The notes: generated by a model not told the origin, from the sequence alone. A stretch of 64,000 nt of DNA from Symbiodinium natans (GCA_905221605.1 CAJNDS010000291.1:542589-606588); one strand, 5' to 3'. Positions 22,672 to 34,812 are shown, numbered from the stretch's first letter. Program-made: numbers and translations.

Positions 22672-23884
22672 TCAGGCGCACTTTCCCGGCTTGATCGTCA
22701 CTCTTGGGAACCCTGCCGGTCTCTGCAGAAAGCCGCCCCAGGCTTCTTTGGCCTGACGAAGAGATCTGGTCGCTGCGATGAGATCTGACGACGGCCTGGC
22801 CTGCTTGGCTCTTTCGGCAAGGATTGCGCGGACCGCCACCAGCTCTTTTTGAACCTGCACAAAGCTGGTCAGGCGGGGGGGGTCCGTATCCCAATTTCGC
22901 TAACAAGACAGCTGCATACTCTGCATTGACGTGGGTTCTGACATGTTCTGATGAACCTCGGCGTGATCCGGCTGCATCTGCAGGACCGCTTGAAGATCGA
23001 CACCTGGGAGCTGGGAACCCTACATATCCTACAAGCCCAATCCACTAAAAGCAAACAAGCGAAAATAAAACGCAGACTTCGCAAGATCAAGGCCGAACAG
23101 ACCTTAACCGCCTTAACCTACCCTCCGCCACTTGGCCCTCTCACGGGCTTCCTCGGCTTTTCCGAGGGCACGCCGCGCAACGGCGCGGCGGAAGTGCGCC
23201 TTCGCCCGGAGCGACCTCGCGAGCTTCGGGAAAGGTTGAGAGTGTATTCTTTTGAGGGTCCACTTCATCGCAGAACCTGTAGGCCTGTGCTTTGCAGCTT
23301 TGAACTCTAGTCTAGAGAAAACCCAAAGAAAGCAAAGAGAACAACTGCCCCTGCAGAGCAGTAACTCGCATCCCAGAAGTTCGAATACAAGGCACCTTGC
23401 AGTTTAAGGCTTTGATTGCAAGGCATTGCACTGCACATCATTGTAAGGTCCAGACGACGGTACAGCATTTCGGGGGACTTCTGCAAGTGTAAGAGCTTTG
23501 TTGCACACCTCCTGTAATCAGATGGAAATTGCGGCTGCCTACCCCTTCCCAAGCGTACAAGATTAGATGATAAGTAATCACGTCATGACCACTCCAATCC
23601 TAAACCCGAATCCCGCAACCCTTAAGCCCTAAACCCTACCACCCAAAACCACACCCAAAGGGGCCGGATCATATACATCGAAATCATGTCTGCAATTTTT
23701 GGAACGTCATTCAGCATGGATTCAGTGCAACACCTACAGCAGCATTTCGATTCCCCTGAAAGCAAGGAACTTACCATAGCTTGCCGTCTGCCTTGTATAA
23801 CGCATGGGCAATAACTGCGCTGCTTCCACAGCTCCTCTGCTGCAGAGTGCTCATCGATGCGGAGATACACCTGCTGGACATGAT
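22672..23884 (-). CDS. TPR co-chaperone-like protein, 3' part
   Basis: Exon 3 from the end (start uncertain, about 23300, to 23145) reads RAKAHFRRAVARRALGKAEE and ends at a GTGAGAG donor. Exon 23003-22957 (47 bases) continues RVDLQAVLQMQPDHAE. The last exon, 22854-22672, continues VQKELVAVRAILAERAKQ and SLRQAKEAWGGF before a TGA stop. Joined, these give a canonical tetratricopeptide repeat (A-x-x-R-R-A ... G-x-x-E-E-A ... D-L ... P-x-x-x-E-V) followed by a capping helix, as at the C-terminus of immunophilin or SGT-type co-chaperones that bind Hsp90/Hsp70 tails. An earlier exon, 23884-23775, carries QQVYLRIDEHSAAEELWKQR with a GTAAGT donor and may belong to the same gene. The catalytic domain, if any, was not found. 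Confidence 0.7.
23585..23650. repeat. Decayed CCCTAAA array
   Basis: CCTAAACCCGAATCCC, then CCCTTAAGCCCTAAACCCTACC. This is a short interior telomere-like piece, inside an inferred intron of the TPR-like gene. Confidence 0.8.
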
Positions 23885-23889
23885 CTGCA

Positions 23890-25450
23890 AAACATCTGGG
23901 GGTTTACGATATTAGGGGTACCTTATGGGGGTCCTTACTTTCAGGGGATCCTATTATTTGGGGGTCCATACTGGGCCCCCCTATTTTCGTAAACCCCACC
24001 CCGTCGAAGCCCTGTAAGCATAAGAAACTCCGAGCTTGCCTGCGCCAGGTTGGCGTACAAGGGCATTAGCAGCTCCACCTTCTCCTCAACTGACTCAACC
24101 CCAGACTCCCGGTCAGTATGCGAGGTCTTGGCAGCTGGTTAGGAGCCAAGCCCCATCCATTACCAAGTGGGTGGGTTTGCGCGTAGCTACGTAGTTACGT
24201 AGTTCTCTGCGTGCGCCAACATGCCAAGCGAACCTGAACCGTGAACAACCGATATGATGGCACCACCATTGATGATTCATAGGCTTGGAAACGAAGGTGA
24301 AACGAATGAAGCAAATGAACGATGTGAAGCGAGTAAATTCATAAGTCCTTCTTTGCCAAGTGAACGAAACCTCAAGTGAAACAAAAAAAACACGTGAACT
24401 CCTTTCCTACTAGTTCGTTTTGAAGGTTGTGACTAGATTCTGCAGCTTCGGGCATTGAACACATTATTTGGAGAAAAGCCGGCACTCCCAACGCGACTTC
24501 TTGTTCGTGGGGCCGGTCCTTCCGGCGGGCATCCACCAGATCTTCGACCTTGAACTACCGGGCAGCTCCGTGAGCTTGTGCCACGCACGCAAAAATCATG
24601 CCATACTACTATACCCCTGACCTCTATCCCACGCGCATCGAAATCCTACAGGTTGGCTGATCTCATCACATTGGGCTGCTCACATAGATGATGGCCTCTC
24701 GGTAGTAATCTCTGGCCTGGCTGCCGCACGGGAAGCGGAGGAAACATGGTGCCCAGACCCGCCAGATCCTAATCCTACCAGCAAGCCAGGCGATCCGAAC
24801 CACATGCTTCCAAAACAACTAAACCGTCGAAGGCTGGTCTTCCAAAACTGCCAAGCCCTGTCAGGAAAAGCTCGCCTCCAGCAAGTTGCCGCACTTGAAC
24901 TTGTCATTGCCAATCCTGAGGCGAGTTCTACAGAAATCCACTCTACGCCGCGTCGGCTATCACGGGATTCCGGAACTCTCGAGAGCAGTCTCAACTACGC
25001 GCAGCGCGCACACCCAATGAAAGGCGAGGGGCGTCTTGAACTCGGCCGCACGGGACACGCGCTGAGCATTGCCCATGGCCTCCTTGCGCGACTGGACCTT
25101 GCGTGGTCTCAGCATGTCTCAGCACTCCCCCACTAGACTCTAGGGAGTCCTTAAACCCAACGACAGACAGAAGTTTCCTTCCGCATATGGCTGCTGGCTA
25201 CGTTTCTCCACCGGCCTTGTCCTTCCACTCCCTCTCCTGCTTGTCCTGAGGTGCTTGTGGGACTGGTGGCAAAAGGCCCCTTCTCAAGCCTAACCAGCGA
25301 TCGAACCATACTTTCATCCACCGCCGGCCTTCTGGTAGTCTTGAAAGCTGCGTGTCATGGCTCTACAGAGGAAGCAGGCGGTGGGACGCGCCGCCACAAC
25401 GTCCAAGGGTCCAGGGCTAAGGGTGGACTTGAGGATTGAGGCGTCGAGCA
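23890..25450. other. No gene established
   Basis: A G-rich direct repeat, GGGGTACCTTATGGGGGTCC then GGGGATCC and GGGGGTCC, lies at 23915-23990. Around 24300-24420 there are A-rich GTGAA/CGAA pieces. Open frames at 24680-25136 occur on both strands: the plus frame contains RRRLVFQNCQALSGKARLQQ, but neither strand shows a family signature. Confidence 0.4.
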
Positions 25451-25458
25451 AACTTAGC

Positions 25459-26080
25459 CTAGTGGCCTAGTGATCCCAAAAACAGCCATAAGTTAAGTAC
25501 GTGGTCGGGGTAGGTGCTGTTACTGCGGCTGCTGCGGACTGCAACAATATATGTCAACGACAGTACGAGGTTCTCGCCTCCTTTGTAATCTTTTTTATTG
25601 CTGAGTCCATGTGCGAGGTTTATGAGGTTTGCTGTTTCTGCTGTGTGCGTGATGCTTTGTGCCACGAGCGCGATATTTGACCACACAGGTGCAAGGCGAA
25701 GGCATCGCCCTTCAACTAAAAAAATCTGTGGCTCCAGCCGACCCCCAATGAGCAAAGCAACGGGTCTACATCCTCAACGCACTAAGTGGGCCTCGAGGCA
25801 TGTTTGATTGGAGGTGCGGGATAAACCAGCTCAGGAGTGCTTTACTTAGTTTACTTAGTGGGCTCGCGGTGCGGTGCCGAGATCGGCGATGAGTTTCATG
25901 GCAAGCTCGTGTGAAGACAATGCCAAAATGGGCATTGGTTCTGGTCAAGATCCAACCGGTTGACAAGGTTCTAGTGACTAGTAACTCAAGAGGGCTTCCA
26001 GTTGACAGGTCCAGGTCCGCACGCGCCTCGGGCAGCGCAGCAGCACCCGGAATCACCATCGGAGGCTGCGGAGGGCCGCA
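25459..26080 (-). CDS. Possible exons, unidentified
   Basis: The minus strand 26059-25860 contains PEARADLDLSTGSPLELLVT and ILTRTNAHFGIVF. The stretch 25755-25459 contains GGRLEPQIFLVEGRCLRLAP, WSNIALVAQSITHTAETANL and ENLVLSLTYIVAV before a stop. Both have regular hydrophobic spacing and few codons typical of intron read-through. No family is recognised and splice borders are not fixed. Confidence 0.3.
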
Positions 26081-26089
26081 CGGGTCTTG

Positions 26090-27320
26090 GAGGGCTGTTG
26101 AGCTGCTGCCATGTCAGGACTTTCAGATTTCCTCCATAGCTTTCCTGGCTGCTCACTGATACGATCTGACATTTACATGTCAATGTCAATAGTTCGAGAA
26201 ACATGCGCACACGCTTGCGCAAATATGAAACCGACACGCAGGGTCCGCATGAGCAAGCAAGCAACACGTGCCGGTCGTGTTGCAGTCAGCATCATGACTT
26301 GCATTGGAAGGCTTGTTGCGACAACACAGCGGCACTTCATCTAAGCCTGCATTGAGAACTGTTCTCATTGCAGTGGCAAGGGAGGAGGGAGGATTGGCCT
26401 CAACAGTACAACACCTACACTGCTACACTGACGGAGAAATGCGTCTTCTCGAGCACAGGTATCTGTGGCCATCCTCGTTTGTGCTTCGGTTCTTTACCGT
26501 ACTGGACTACACCTACGAGACAAGCTTTGCTTGAACAGTCGCAATGCACAAAGAGACCAAGCGTCTACGGTGCTACAGCCTGACTCGTCAAGCGAGCAAA
26601 TCTCAGTCTTGGAGCATACATCATGCATATGCCTGAGCGACTGGTTGGAGTAGCCAGGGGAGTAATTATCGCGAGCTGCTTTCAAAGACGACGATGACTA
26701 CTTTTCCCACCTCCTCTAAGCACCTGAAAGGTTACGAGCATCTTTGGTTCTGAACCTCTCGTCACGCAAACTAGCTCGGAGAAATTCTCAAACTTTCGCC
26801 AGGGATCTGCTCCAAACCGCGAACGAAAAGTAGAATGACATCCAGAACCAGTCATCCTGGTTCGGGGTTCAGGGTTTACAATGTAGATTTTTCGGGCTTT
26901 ATCTTAGGGTTTAAGTTTAAGACGATTTAATTTACGGGCTTGCAGGGCTTAAGGCTTTGGACCCAGCCCCTCCTTCCAACAGCTCCATTCTTGGCACTTC
27001 ACGCGGGTCCTCACGGCAGGGGCATGTGAATGTAGGGGGCTCTTTAGGTCGATCTTGAGGCTTCGTCATGCCAAAAGAGGGGGGGGGACCATCACTGCAT
27101 CATCTGCTCTTGCAGTTCTGAGCTACAATGCCAGTTGAGCTGTTGGGTCGGCTTTCTTCGCTTTGTGGTGTGGATCGTGTGCGTTCCCTTTGTGAGGCCA
27201 CGTTCGGAAGCCCCAGGGCATACAAGTGCTGCCCTCCCCACGTGTCCTCCTTTGGGCAGTGGTTCTTTCTACATACTCTTACATACCCTATACTCTATAG
27301 CTCACCTGCGGCTACCACAA
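26090..27320. other. No gene seen; short telomere-like piece
   Basis: The stretch has many short open frames and no recognised family. A decayed TTTAGGG piece (GGGGTTCAGGGTTTACAATG ... TCTTAGGGTTTAAG) lies at about 26863-26915. A short G-run lies at 27079-27088. Confidence 0.5.
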
Positions 27321-27329
27321 GCTAGGACT

Positions 27330-27728
27330 TCAGGATGCAAATAGGCGCACAATGTCAGCCGTAAGACATGTCCTCGCGGAGTCCACGATGCCCTCCAAGA
27401 TGGACATGTAGGTTTTGCCTTGCTCCTCATCGTGACGGAAGATGCGCCAGTACATTGGGATGTTGAACTTGACCATGTACGGGCAGTAGAGGAAGCCCTC
27501 AGGGACAAGAGCGGTCACTGTCACCGCCTCACCCTTGCTGCACAGACGAGCATGGACTTTGGACTGCACGCCTGCAGCGTGAGCACCACCAGAAAACGCT
27601 TGGCGGCCACACCACATGCCCCTGCCATATGAGTCCGCACCTTGGCTTCAGGATGAAGGGCTTGAGGTACCGATCAACTGAGATGCACGAGGATAAGAAC
27701 CCTTCCAGGATCAAGTGGAGGCCTTGCC
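27330..27728 (-). CDS. Unidentified gene, last two exons
   Basis: Exon 27728-27639 follows an AG|G acceptor and reads QGLHLILEGFLSSCISVDRY, then LKPFILKPR. It can end at a GC donor, and the next exon (27571-27330) starts GC after CTGCAG, so the join makes a Cys codon. The last exon continues VQSKVHARLCSKGEAVTVTA, LVPEGFLYCPYMVKFNIPMY, WRIFRHDEEQGKTYMSILEG and ends TADIVRLFAS before a TGA stop. The composition is convincingly coding and the frames agree across the intron, but I do not recognise the fold. Upstream exons may lie at 28236-27750, where ELVGAGRAPLSGRAFVRAEV and a hydrophobic SLFALASLASLTLLV stretch are open. Confidence 0.6.
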
Positions 27729-28251
27729 CTCGCAAACTCTTACTTCCAGATATTCAGTGCATTGTCAGTATGCATCTCTGTGATGGACTGCGACATCATG
27801 AGCTTGGGGGGGGAGACTTGGGACGTGCGCTTCAGGATTCAACGAATCTCCCAGGCACCAACAATGTGAGGGAGGCCAGCGAGGCCAGGGCGAACAGGGA
27901 GCACCAACCTTTGCCGTCGCGTCGAGCTTCCATATACGTTCCCACTGGCTTTAGTGCTAAGCCGCAATTGCACAAAAATGCATCCTCGCGAATCTGCTTT
28001 TCAACTTACGTACCATATGCCGTAATGGAGAGCAATATAGAGCACAATTCGAATGTCAGTACATGAGCAAACATCTTTGGCCAAGCAGCACATGGCTTCC
28101 AAGACCTCGAAGTAAGCATTTGTAGTGAACGTGCCTGCAAGACGCACCAAATCTGCCAAGTTTGTTCGCTAATTACCTCTGCCCTGACAAATGCTCTTCC
28201 GGACAAAGGAGCACGTCCCGCTCCAACAAGTTCCAACTCTCTGTCACTGTA

Positions 28252-28302
28252 GTTTAGGATTTAGGGTTTAGGGTTTAGGGTTTAGGGTTTAGGGTTTCGG
28301 AG
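28252..28302. repeat. Interior TTTAGGG array
   Basis: About five perfect TTTAGGG units, flanked by TTTAGGA and TTTCGGA variants. Confidence 0.95.
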
Positions 28303-28529
28303 TTCTCTCGGTCTTGAGCTCGTGCCGTCTTGGGATTCGGGCCCCGCGACCGGGCCTACGAAGGAGAAGCACTCTCCCACGAAAGCCAGCACAGCCATGA
28401 TCATGCTGCCTGGGAGGAATGGCACTAGAACCCTGGCTTCTGCCTCATCTGCACTTGTGGGGAAAGGGTGACAAATCTCTTATTTTGCTTGCCCATGTCA
28501 ACAGGACATCAACAAGCCCCCGGCTCCTG

Positions 28530-28625
28530 TTTGGGTTTTAGGGCTTAGGGTTTTGGGTTTCGGGCTCCGGGTTTCGGGTTTCGGGTTTAATAGGGTTTAG
28601 AGTCCAAGGTTTAGGGTCCTGCTTC
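28530..28625. repeat. Decayed TTTAGGG/TTTCGGG array
   Basis: Runs of GGGTTTTAGGGCTTAGGGTT, then GGGTTTCGGGTTTCGGG and TTTAGGGTCC. The TTTCGGG variant is repeated three times in a row. Confidence 0.9.
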
Positions 28626-28928
28626 AGTTCCGAGATGCAAAGCTCGACGAAACACTTGCCGCAGCAGCCCTTCAACCAGTGCTGGCGCAGATCCTTACGA
28701 TCTTGAGCCGGTTGAACAAAGCAGAGCAAACATGAGAGCAGCCACCTGAGTTTTCTAGTGCGGCCGGCCTTTCCTGTACGCATCGATTGAGACATGCCGC
28801 GACCGGCAATTGTCAATTGTTCCCTCCAGCATGAATGTGCAGCCGGGCAGCTGTTGCGAGCTGCTCAAGAATCAAGCAAATCTGCAAGACCTGACAGGAG
28901 TTGGTAAAGCAAAACCTGCTTCACAATC

Positions 28929-29290
28929 TCATCTCGGGTTCGGGGTGCGCTTTTGTGACCTCCGCAGGCTTAGGATCTCTTCTGAACCCGTGAAATCAAC
29001 GTTTGCTGGGCACATCTTGCCGCTGTGCTGTTGAAACACGAAGGTACGTTGTAGCCACATCAAGAGGGTACACTTTGTAACCATGCCATGGTTTTTGTTA
29101 GTCACGATTATCATATGACCCTTGTTGAAAAAACCTGATGGTTCCAGCCAGTACATTTGAGACTTTCTGAAACCTGGCCCAGCAGCCCAGCACAGCTCGC
29201 CCAACGCCGCCAAGCTCCGGTCAAGCAGGATCGAGTTCAGGGGCGTGTCAAACAGCACCTGCAGGGATTTTCTTCGCCTAAACCCGCTTT
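28929..29290 (-). CDS. Possible exon(s), unidentified
   Basis: The minus strand reads SLQVLFDTPLNSILLDRSLA, then ALGELCWAAGPGFRKSQMYW, and on to MCPANVDFTGSEEILSLRRS before a stop at 28929. The first half (about 29280-29150) is the more coding-like. Later parts may be intron. No family is recognised. Confidence 0.3.
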
Positions 29291-29299
29291 GAATCATGA

Positions 29300-31110
29300 A
29301 GCATATGCAGAGCCACTTGAAAAGAGGGGGAAGGTAACAACAGAGCTGTGTCGAATCCCATGAGCTGCACCAAGCAGGCATGGACGCCATACTGCCCGTA
29401 CACCCTGCAACCCGCACGGCCCTCTACCGCAGGACCTGTCGCTCGTTGTAGAGGCTTGGAAAGACACTGCGCCATGCACACTCCTTAGTAGAGCAGTACT
29501 TCCTGGAGCTTGCCATGAAGCCGTGGCATTACACCGACAAGCCCAGCAAAGAAAAAGGACAAGGCGCAAAGAGGAATGGCACGCACAGGTTCCGCAGATA
29601 CCGCTGGTAGCGGCGGTCCTACCAAACACGCGCAGGTGCAGGATTTGCGGTCTCAGTACATGTAGAAGGACCGGTAGCTGAATCAAAACTGATCAGACTT
29701 GCTCTGCGTAGCATTTTCTTGTCCATGGTAGCGAAACCTGCTTCTTCGGTTGCCGTTTCCTGAAACAGGTCTTGCTCACGAGCGGTTTTCTAAAAAATCT
29801 GAACATGAGCTGGCTCGTGCGTTCAAGGATGGACCTTGTCCCCCCGTGGTCTTCTGGGTGGACGACTAGACATACCCCATGCGCTCTTGGGGTCCTGCGG
29901 CGTATGAGACGGCCGGATGCGCAGCCGAGTGTTCCTGGAAGGGGCTCGGTTGTCCACAGTGCGACGTGCTTGGTGTGAGCATCGACCCGTCGCCTGAAGA
30001 AAAGGAAGTTGAAGCAAGAGATGACGATCATGGCAGCCCACCTTTCCGATCGCAAGAAAAATTTGCTGGGGCTCTGACGGGGTGACCCATCAAAAGACGT
30101 GGACATGAATAATGTGGAACACCATCGACAACAAATGAAGAGCAAGACCTCTATTTCCTCCACATATTGCTATAGTTGACAGTCTACTTGCTCCATCCAT
30201 TCCTTTGTGTATGAAGAGTTTGCCTAAATGTCTAACATCTTGCAGGAGGAAATCTCGCTGCCGTCGCCTCATTTACTTCAGTAGGAAAGCATTATTTCCT
30301 CCAGATTTGAACCCGGAACCCATCCATCTACCCTACGTTCTAGCGTTCGAACAGAACAACCTTTGTCTACTTTCCATTGCTACATGATGTTACATGTTCA
30401 TTGGCAAACTTTCATGCCTCCATGTTGTACGAGAAAAACTGTATTTCGCTTCTATGTGATCACGAACCGTTGTACGACGGGGAGAAGGCCCCACAAGACG
30501 ATGATGAAGAGTCGTTGTGTTGCTGCACCTTCCTTGGATTTTCGGAGGCAACACGGATTTCCCTTCATGTTTGGTTACGGTAAGTCTTTCTTCTTTATGT
30601 ACATAGATACATGAACATTTGTAACCTTGAAAGAAACCTTTATTTCCTCTAGGCTCTCTATGCCTCAATCGGAAAATCACAGTTTCCTGAAACACATTGT
30701 CTACCTTCTCTTGCATTTCTTTCGCCTCCATTCTGCTCGCAAACCTCTATTTTGGGCAAAAGCCCCACAGCCAAGCCGAGCAAGCAAGAAAGCAGGGCAA
30801 GCCACAAAGCTGAGGAGCCAAGAAAACGGGGTGCCAAGAATTCCAAAAGCCACAAAACCAAGAAGCCGAAGGCTCCGAGCCAAGCCGGGAGGCCCTCGGC
30901 CTCTAACAACTGATATTGTTGTTGATGGTTTTTAAAAGTGTGTTTTTGGTCGTACTGCTGATGATACATGATGTAGTTGGGTGCTGGTCTGATGCTGCAT
31001 ACCACCACTGCCAGAAGTAATTGGTGCTGATGTGCCCTTGCTGCCGCTTTAAGCTCTGAGCACCGGGCCATGGCCACAGCGGGCCATCTGTCTTGAATCC
31101 CATGGCTGCT
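29300..31110. other. Gene-poor; AT-rich stretch with repeated TTTCCTC
   Basis: From about 30090 to 30720 the sequence is AT-rich. ATTTCCTC recurs at about 30154, 30294 and 30643, with weaker ATTTCGCTT/ATTTCCCTT versions near 30443 and 30556, at roughly 100-150 base spacing. Purine-biased AAGCCAAGC/AAGCAAG units lie at 30765-30890. No gene is recognised. Confidence 0.45.
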
Positions 31111-31199
31111 GGTCTACCGACTTTCAAAGGACGATAAGGGGAAACGACCCGACTTTGCCGGAACAAGGACTTGTTTTGTAAGTGCCCCAGGCTGTGCGC

Positions 31200-31480
31200 C
31201 TACCGTAGTTGCGGATGGGGGCTCCTGGCACTTCTTGCCAAACGGCTCGAGCCAAACGCTGCGAGAGCAAATTGAACAGTGAACATTCGGACACTTGCAA
31301 GCAGGTCCGACATCCCGACGCATCGGATCCCATCGAGCAGCAGCACAAATCCGAAGCTCTCTTTGTGGCACCCACGGTCACACAAGCACAGGCTCCCCGC
31401 CAGCCAGTGGGAGGGCTGATACACGGATGGATGTACAGGCATAGGGGATAAAGGTGCGCTGAACCTGACACGTGGTGGAA
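31200..31480 (-). CDS. Possible exon, unidentified
   Basis: One of three open minus-strand frames reads KESFGFVLLLDGIRCVGMSD, LLASVRMFTVQFALAAFG and ends near SARSPHPQLR. Because all three frames are open here, the choice is uncertain, and no family is recognised. Confidence 0.2.
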
Positions 31481-32423
31481 TCGGTCTGACAACCCAGTGG
31501 AAACATATGACACAACTTCCCTCCACGGCCTGTTCACCACCACGGCAGGTGCCTAGGCTGCTGGGGAACAGAAATACCGCTTTCTCCGTCCCCTGGCAGG
31601 CAACCTTGAATACCCATCATACGATCCTCAGGGCAAGTGGCCATTGACGGGACCAGGGGCACCGTGTCGAACTGGCCAAGCGCTGGACGGAACTGCGAGA
31701 AGGGTGGCCTGTCAATGTCTTGAGACTTCGCACCCACCTTGCAATGGGCTAGGTGAGGCTTTCAAGACTAAAGCTGAGCGCAAAACACACATCACCGGTA
31801 AATTAACGAGGTACGCGAATGGACACCTGCAGCTCGCCCAGGGGCCTCCAAAGTCACGGGGCAGTTGTTGGAAGCCATGGGCCTGGGCCCAGGCGCGACG
31901 AACCTGGAGGGCTTAGGGACGTTCAGGGCGGGAGAGAGTTTAGAGTTTAGATAATTTCGACCGCGTAGGGCGGTTTTGGCATGTTGGGATGTTGAGGCAT
32001 TCAGCTTTTGGCTATTCTAGTGTCTTGGTCAAGCTTAGGGGCCTTGGAGTTTCTTGGAGTTTCTTGTCTGAGGCCTGGGCACAGGCGAGTCAGCAGTCTG
32101 TTTTTCATTCCATCTCAAACTGCCCCAACCAAGGAGCCTCGGTGTGCCCAAGTGGGGGGACGGCGGCATGGCCAGGCGCCAGGGCAGAGTCGCCTCGCAA
32201 AATCACCACTTCAAAAAGCCATCAGGTACAAGCGGCAATCGTACTGAGCCTACGTGGAGAATTATGAGCATTCCGAGGATGCCGAGCTCTGGTAATGGGG
32301 TGTCCAGGAGCTGAACGGAAGCCAAGCAACTGTTGTGTTCCAATCAGCGGCATTGAAAGCATACCTTGGATCCGAGCTACGAGATGATACGAATACATAA
32401 TGATACATTGACAAGGCCACAGA

Positions 32424-32810
32424 TCAAAGGCCTAGGCATGTGCTTACCAGCAGCTGCCCTTTCACCCACCGAAATGGGTTTACGATTCTGCAGCCCGTCC
32501 ATGATCGGACTGCTTCGGAACTGTGGATGCTCTGGGCCTCCGGCCTCTGGACTAGTTGCCGCTGCTCCCTGAGATCCAGGGCGAGGAGGAGTGGGCCAAA
32601 GTAGACTGAGACGCCTGAGGTGTGCATCGTGTTCATCACAGATGCAGCCACTCCGCTGCACACAACTGGTCACCGCGGGGGACTTGTGTTGAGACGCCTT
32701 GATCAGGATATCCGTTGACGGATGGCGCCATCGCAAAACTGATCTTCACCTGAAGTGGCGCCAGCTTGCAAACAGAAAACTGTGGGATACCGCGTGATGC
32801 GGTGGGACGG
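32424..32810 (-). CDS. Possible two exons, unidentified
   Basis: The minus strand 32790-32680 reads FSVCKLAPLQVKISFAMAPS, VNGYPDQGVSTQVPRGDQL. The stretch 32663-32440 reads SVMNTMHTSGVSVYFGPLLL, ALDLREQRQLVQRPEAQSIH and ends near WVKGQLL. The composition is coding-like, but alternative frames are also open and splice sites were not fixed. Confidence 0.3.
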
Positions 32811-32829
32811 GCTGTTCTCAACCGCCTTT

Positions 32830-34270
32830 TGCGGATCTACGTTTTTTGCGATAGGGTTAAAGGGACATGATCCTATTACGAAAAAACTTCGAGCTAAACC
32901 CTAGCACGGCGTCTGGAACAAGCAACCCAGGATCTGGTCTTTGGCCCTCTCTAAGCCCAAAAGTTGCGGTCCACCCCCCCCTCCTGTCACCAGCCCTCTC
33001 TCTCATAGATGGCACATGAGCTGCTGACAAAACCCTGTGTTCATTGAACGCGCAACATGCTTGGTTGGGCCCCTATCGATTCTCGAGGATGATTAGCACC
33101 ACCCCCCGCCCCCCCCCCGATTACTACAGTATAGATTCCTTATAGGGATATCGCTTTAGGGTTGGCCGCTATCGCTTTCAAGGAAGAATACTAAAACCAG
33201 AGGGCATGCAACATCAGGGACAAGAATACTTTTCGACAAGATTGTCCGATGCTCACATGTGTGGTGCTACGCGGCGCTGCACCAATATGACTCTGGTTTT
33301 TCTTTGTTTTCGACGCGCGCTACGCTGGGCCGACTCGGATGTTGAGCTGATGTGCGCAGGCGCTTAAAACTAGAATGACACAAGAATACGGGGCGAGTGT
33401 TGCCCAAGCCCCGCAACTAAGCACGGGGAAGAATATGTTCCGCCACGTGTAGTCCGAAATCCAGAAGTCCGAATGCGCCATGAAAGTTCGGAATAAAGCA
33501 CCGCCAGCCGCCGCGCTGCGACTGGAATTGGGAGGCGAAGGAAGCCGGAGACGGCCTCGCGTACCAAGATGTGGAACAATGGAACAATTAATAAAGCTAT
33601 ACCGTTAGATCTATCCGTTCTATGCAGTTTATGACTGATGGCTCATGCATGTATATATATTTTTTTTGACTATTGATTTATCTACTTAATATGCATACGC
33701 ATACATATATATGGTGTAAAGAACCAAAAGAGGTGTGACTAATATATAAGTATGCTACATCGGAAGCCTTTGGGTCTCTGCCTGCCTCTGCTTTGACACT
33801 GTGCCCATCCAGCAAGACAGTTACGGGCGCTGGAGTCCTCAGAAATGGCAGCTCTCGTGGTTGTGTCCTTGAGCGACACCCTCCGCTATTAGTGCGAAAA
33901 GGCTGATCAAGATCAATTCAGCCGTCTGTCATGGGTCAAGGGAGAGTGTTCAAAGCATGCGCTGTGTCAGGCTAACCACCAATTCGGGAAATAAATTCAG
34001 GAAGCAGGAAGCCGATTCAGAAATCGAAAGCTGGATTCAGGCACAGAATTCGGGAATTGCCAGGGCCAACTCAGGAACAGCAGAGATCCAATTCGAGAAC
34101 CCTGAAGGCAAATTCAACTAAGAATTCAAGAAAGACTGGCTCTTGGCTGCGGTAGGATTGAAATCCAGATCTGTTTATTTGCGCACGAAATGCGGTAGCA
34201 ATGGATCTGACTTAGCGCACGTGGGCCACGCTGCTTTAAGTCAGATAGCTATGCACTATATTACGAGCAC
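32830..34270. other. Gene-poor, low-complexity stretch
   Basis: Contains a C-rich run at 33100-33118, AT-rich simple sequence with TATATATATTTTTTTT at 33650-33670 and more TA repeats to about 33750. A block at 33975-34135 consists of repeated ATTCAGG/GAATTC pieces that include ATTCAGGCACAGAATTC. The last block has an inverted relative at 38083-38200. No gene is seen. Confidence 0.6.
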
Positions 34271-34274
34271 GTAG

Positions 34275-34445
34275 GCCTGAACCCTAAAAAGCCCTACACC
34301 CTAAAACGCCAAGCCCTCAAGCCCTAAGCCCGAAACAGCCCTAACCCCGAAAAAGACCTAAGCCCTAAACCCTAAAGAGCCCTAAACCCCAAAAACACCC
34401 TAAGCCCTAGGAAGACCCAAACCCCAAGAAGCCCTAAGCCTGGAG
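34275..34445. repeat. Degenerate CCCTAAA array
   Basis: About 170 bases of CCCTAAA variants (AGCCCTAAG, CCCGAAA, CCCCAAAAA, GACCC). The same order of variants recurs at 37664-37860 in the same orientation, so the two arrays share a duplicated ancestor. Confidence 0.9.
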
Positions 34446-34739
34446 TGTGGGGTGTTCGCGGGCCTTATAGGCACCCCGTTGTAGAGCTCACTAGAAATGT
34501 CCACTTCCTTGCCCGATCTTACCCAAACTCACCAGCAGCTCATGCGTTGCGGCACGCACGAATCCCTGGACGCCAACCCTAAACCCTAAACCCTTACCAA
34601 GCCCAGAAACCAGTCCGCAGCACTGAGGGGCTCGAACTCTCTTTTCGGGCCAACGATGCCAGCTGAAATGTGCAGGCGAGAGGCTACCAGCAGTAGCGCA
34701 CTACACAAAAAACAGCGTCTTACGCTTGATACACATCAC

Positions 34740-34812
34740 ACATAAGATGTGTCATATACATATATATATATATATTACCCACACACATATATACATATGT
34801 ATAGACAGATAG
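34740..34812. repeat. TA/CA microsatellite
   Basis: A TATATA run, then CACACACATATATACATATG and GATAGACAGATAGACAG. A short perfect CCCTAAACCCTAAA piece lies at 34577-34592 and a TTAGGGTTTAGGG piece at 34908-34920. No gene is seen between the arrays from 34450 to 34900. Confidence 0.85.

Noticed and set aside
24804-25136. Plus-strand 110-codon frame starting MLPKQLNRRRLVFQNCQAL, considered as a retroelement endonuclease start
   Set aside because: The following residues show no endonuclease or reverse transcriptase motif, and the minus strand is equally open.
30295-30330. GATTTGAACCCGGAACCC, resembling the T-arm of a tRNA on the minus strand
   Set aside because: The bases that would pair beside the loop do not match, and no D-arm or acceptor stem could be built around it.
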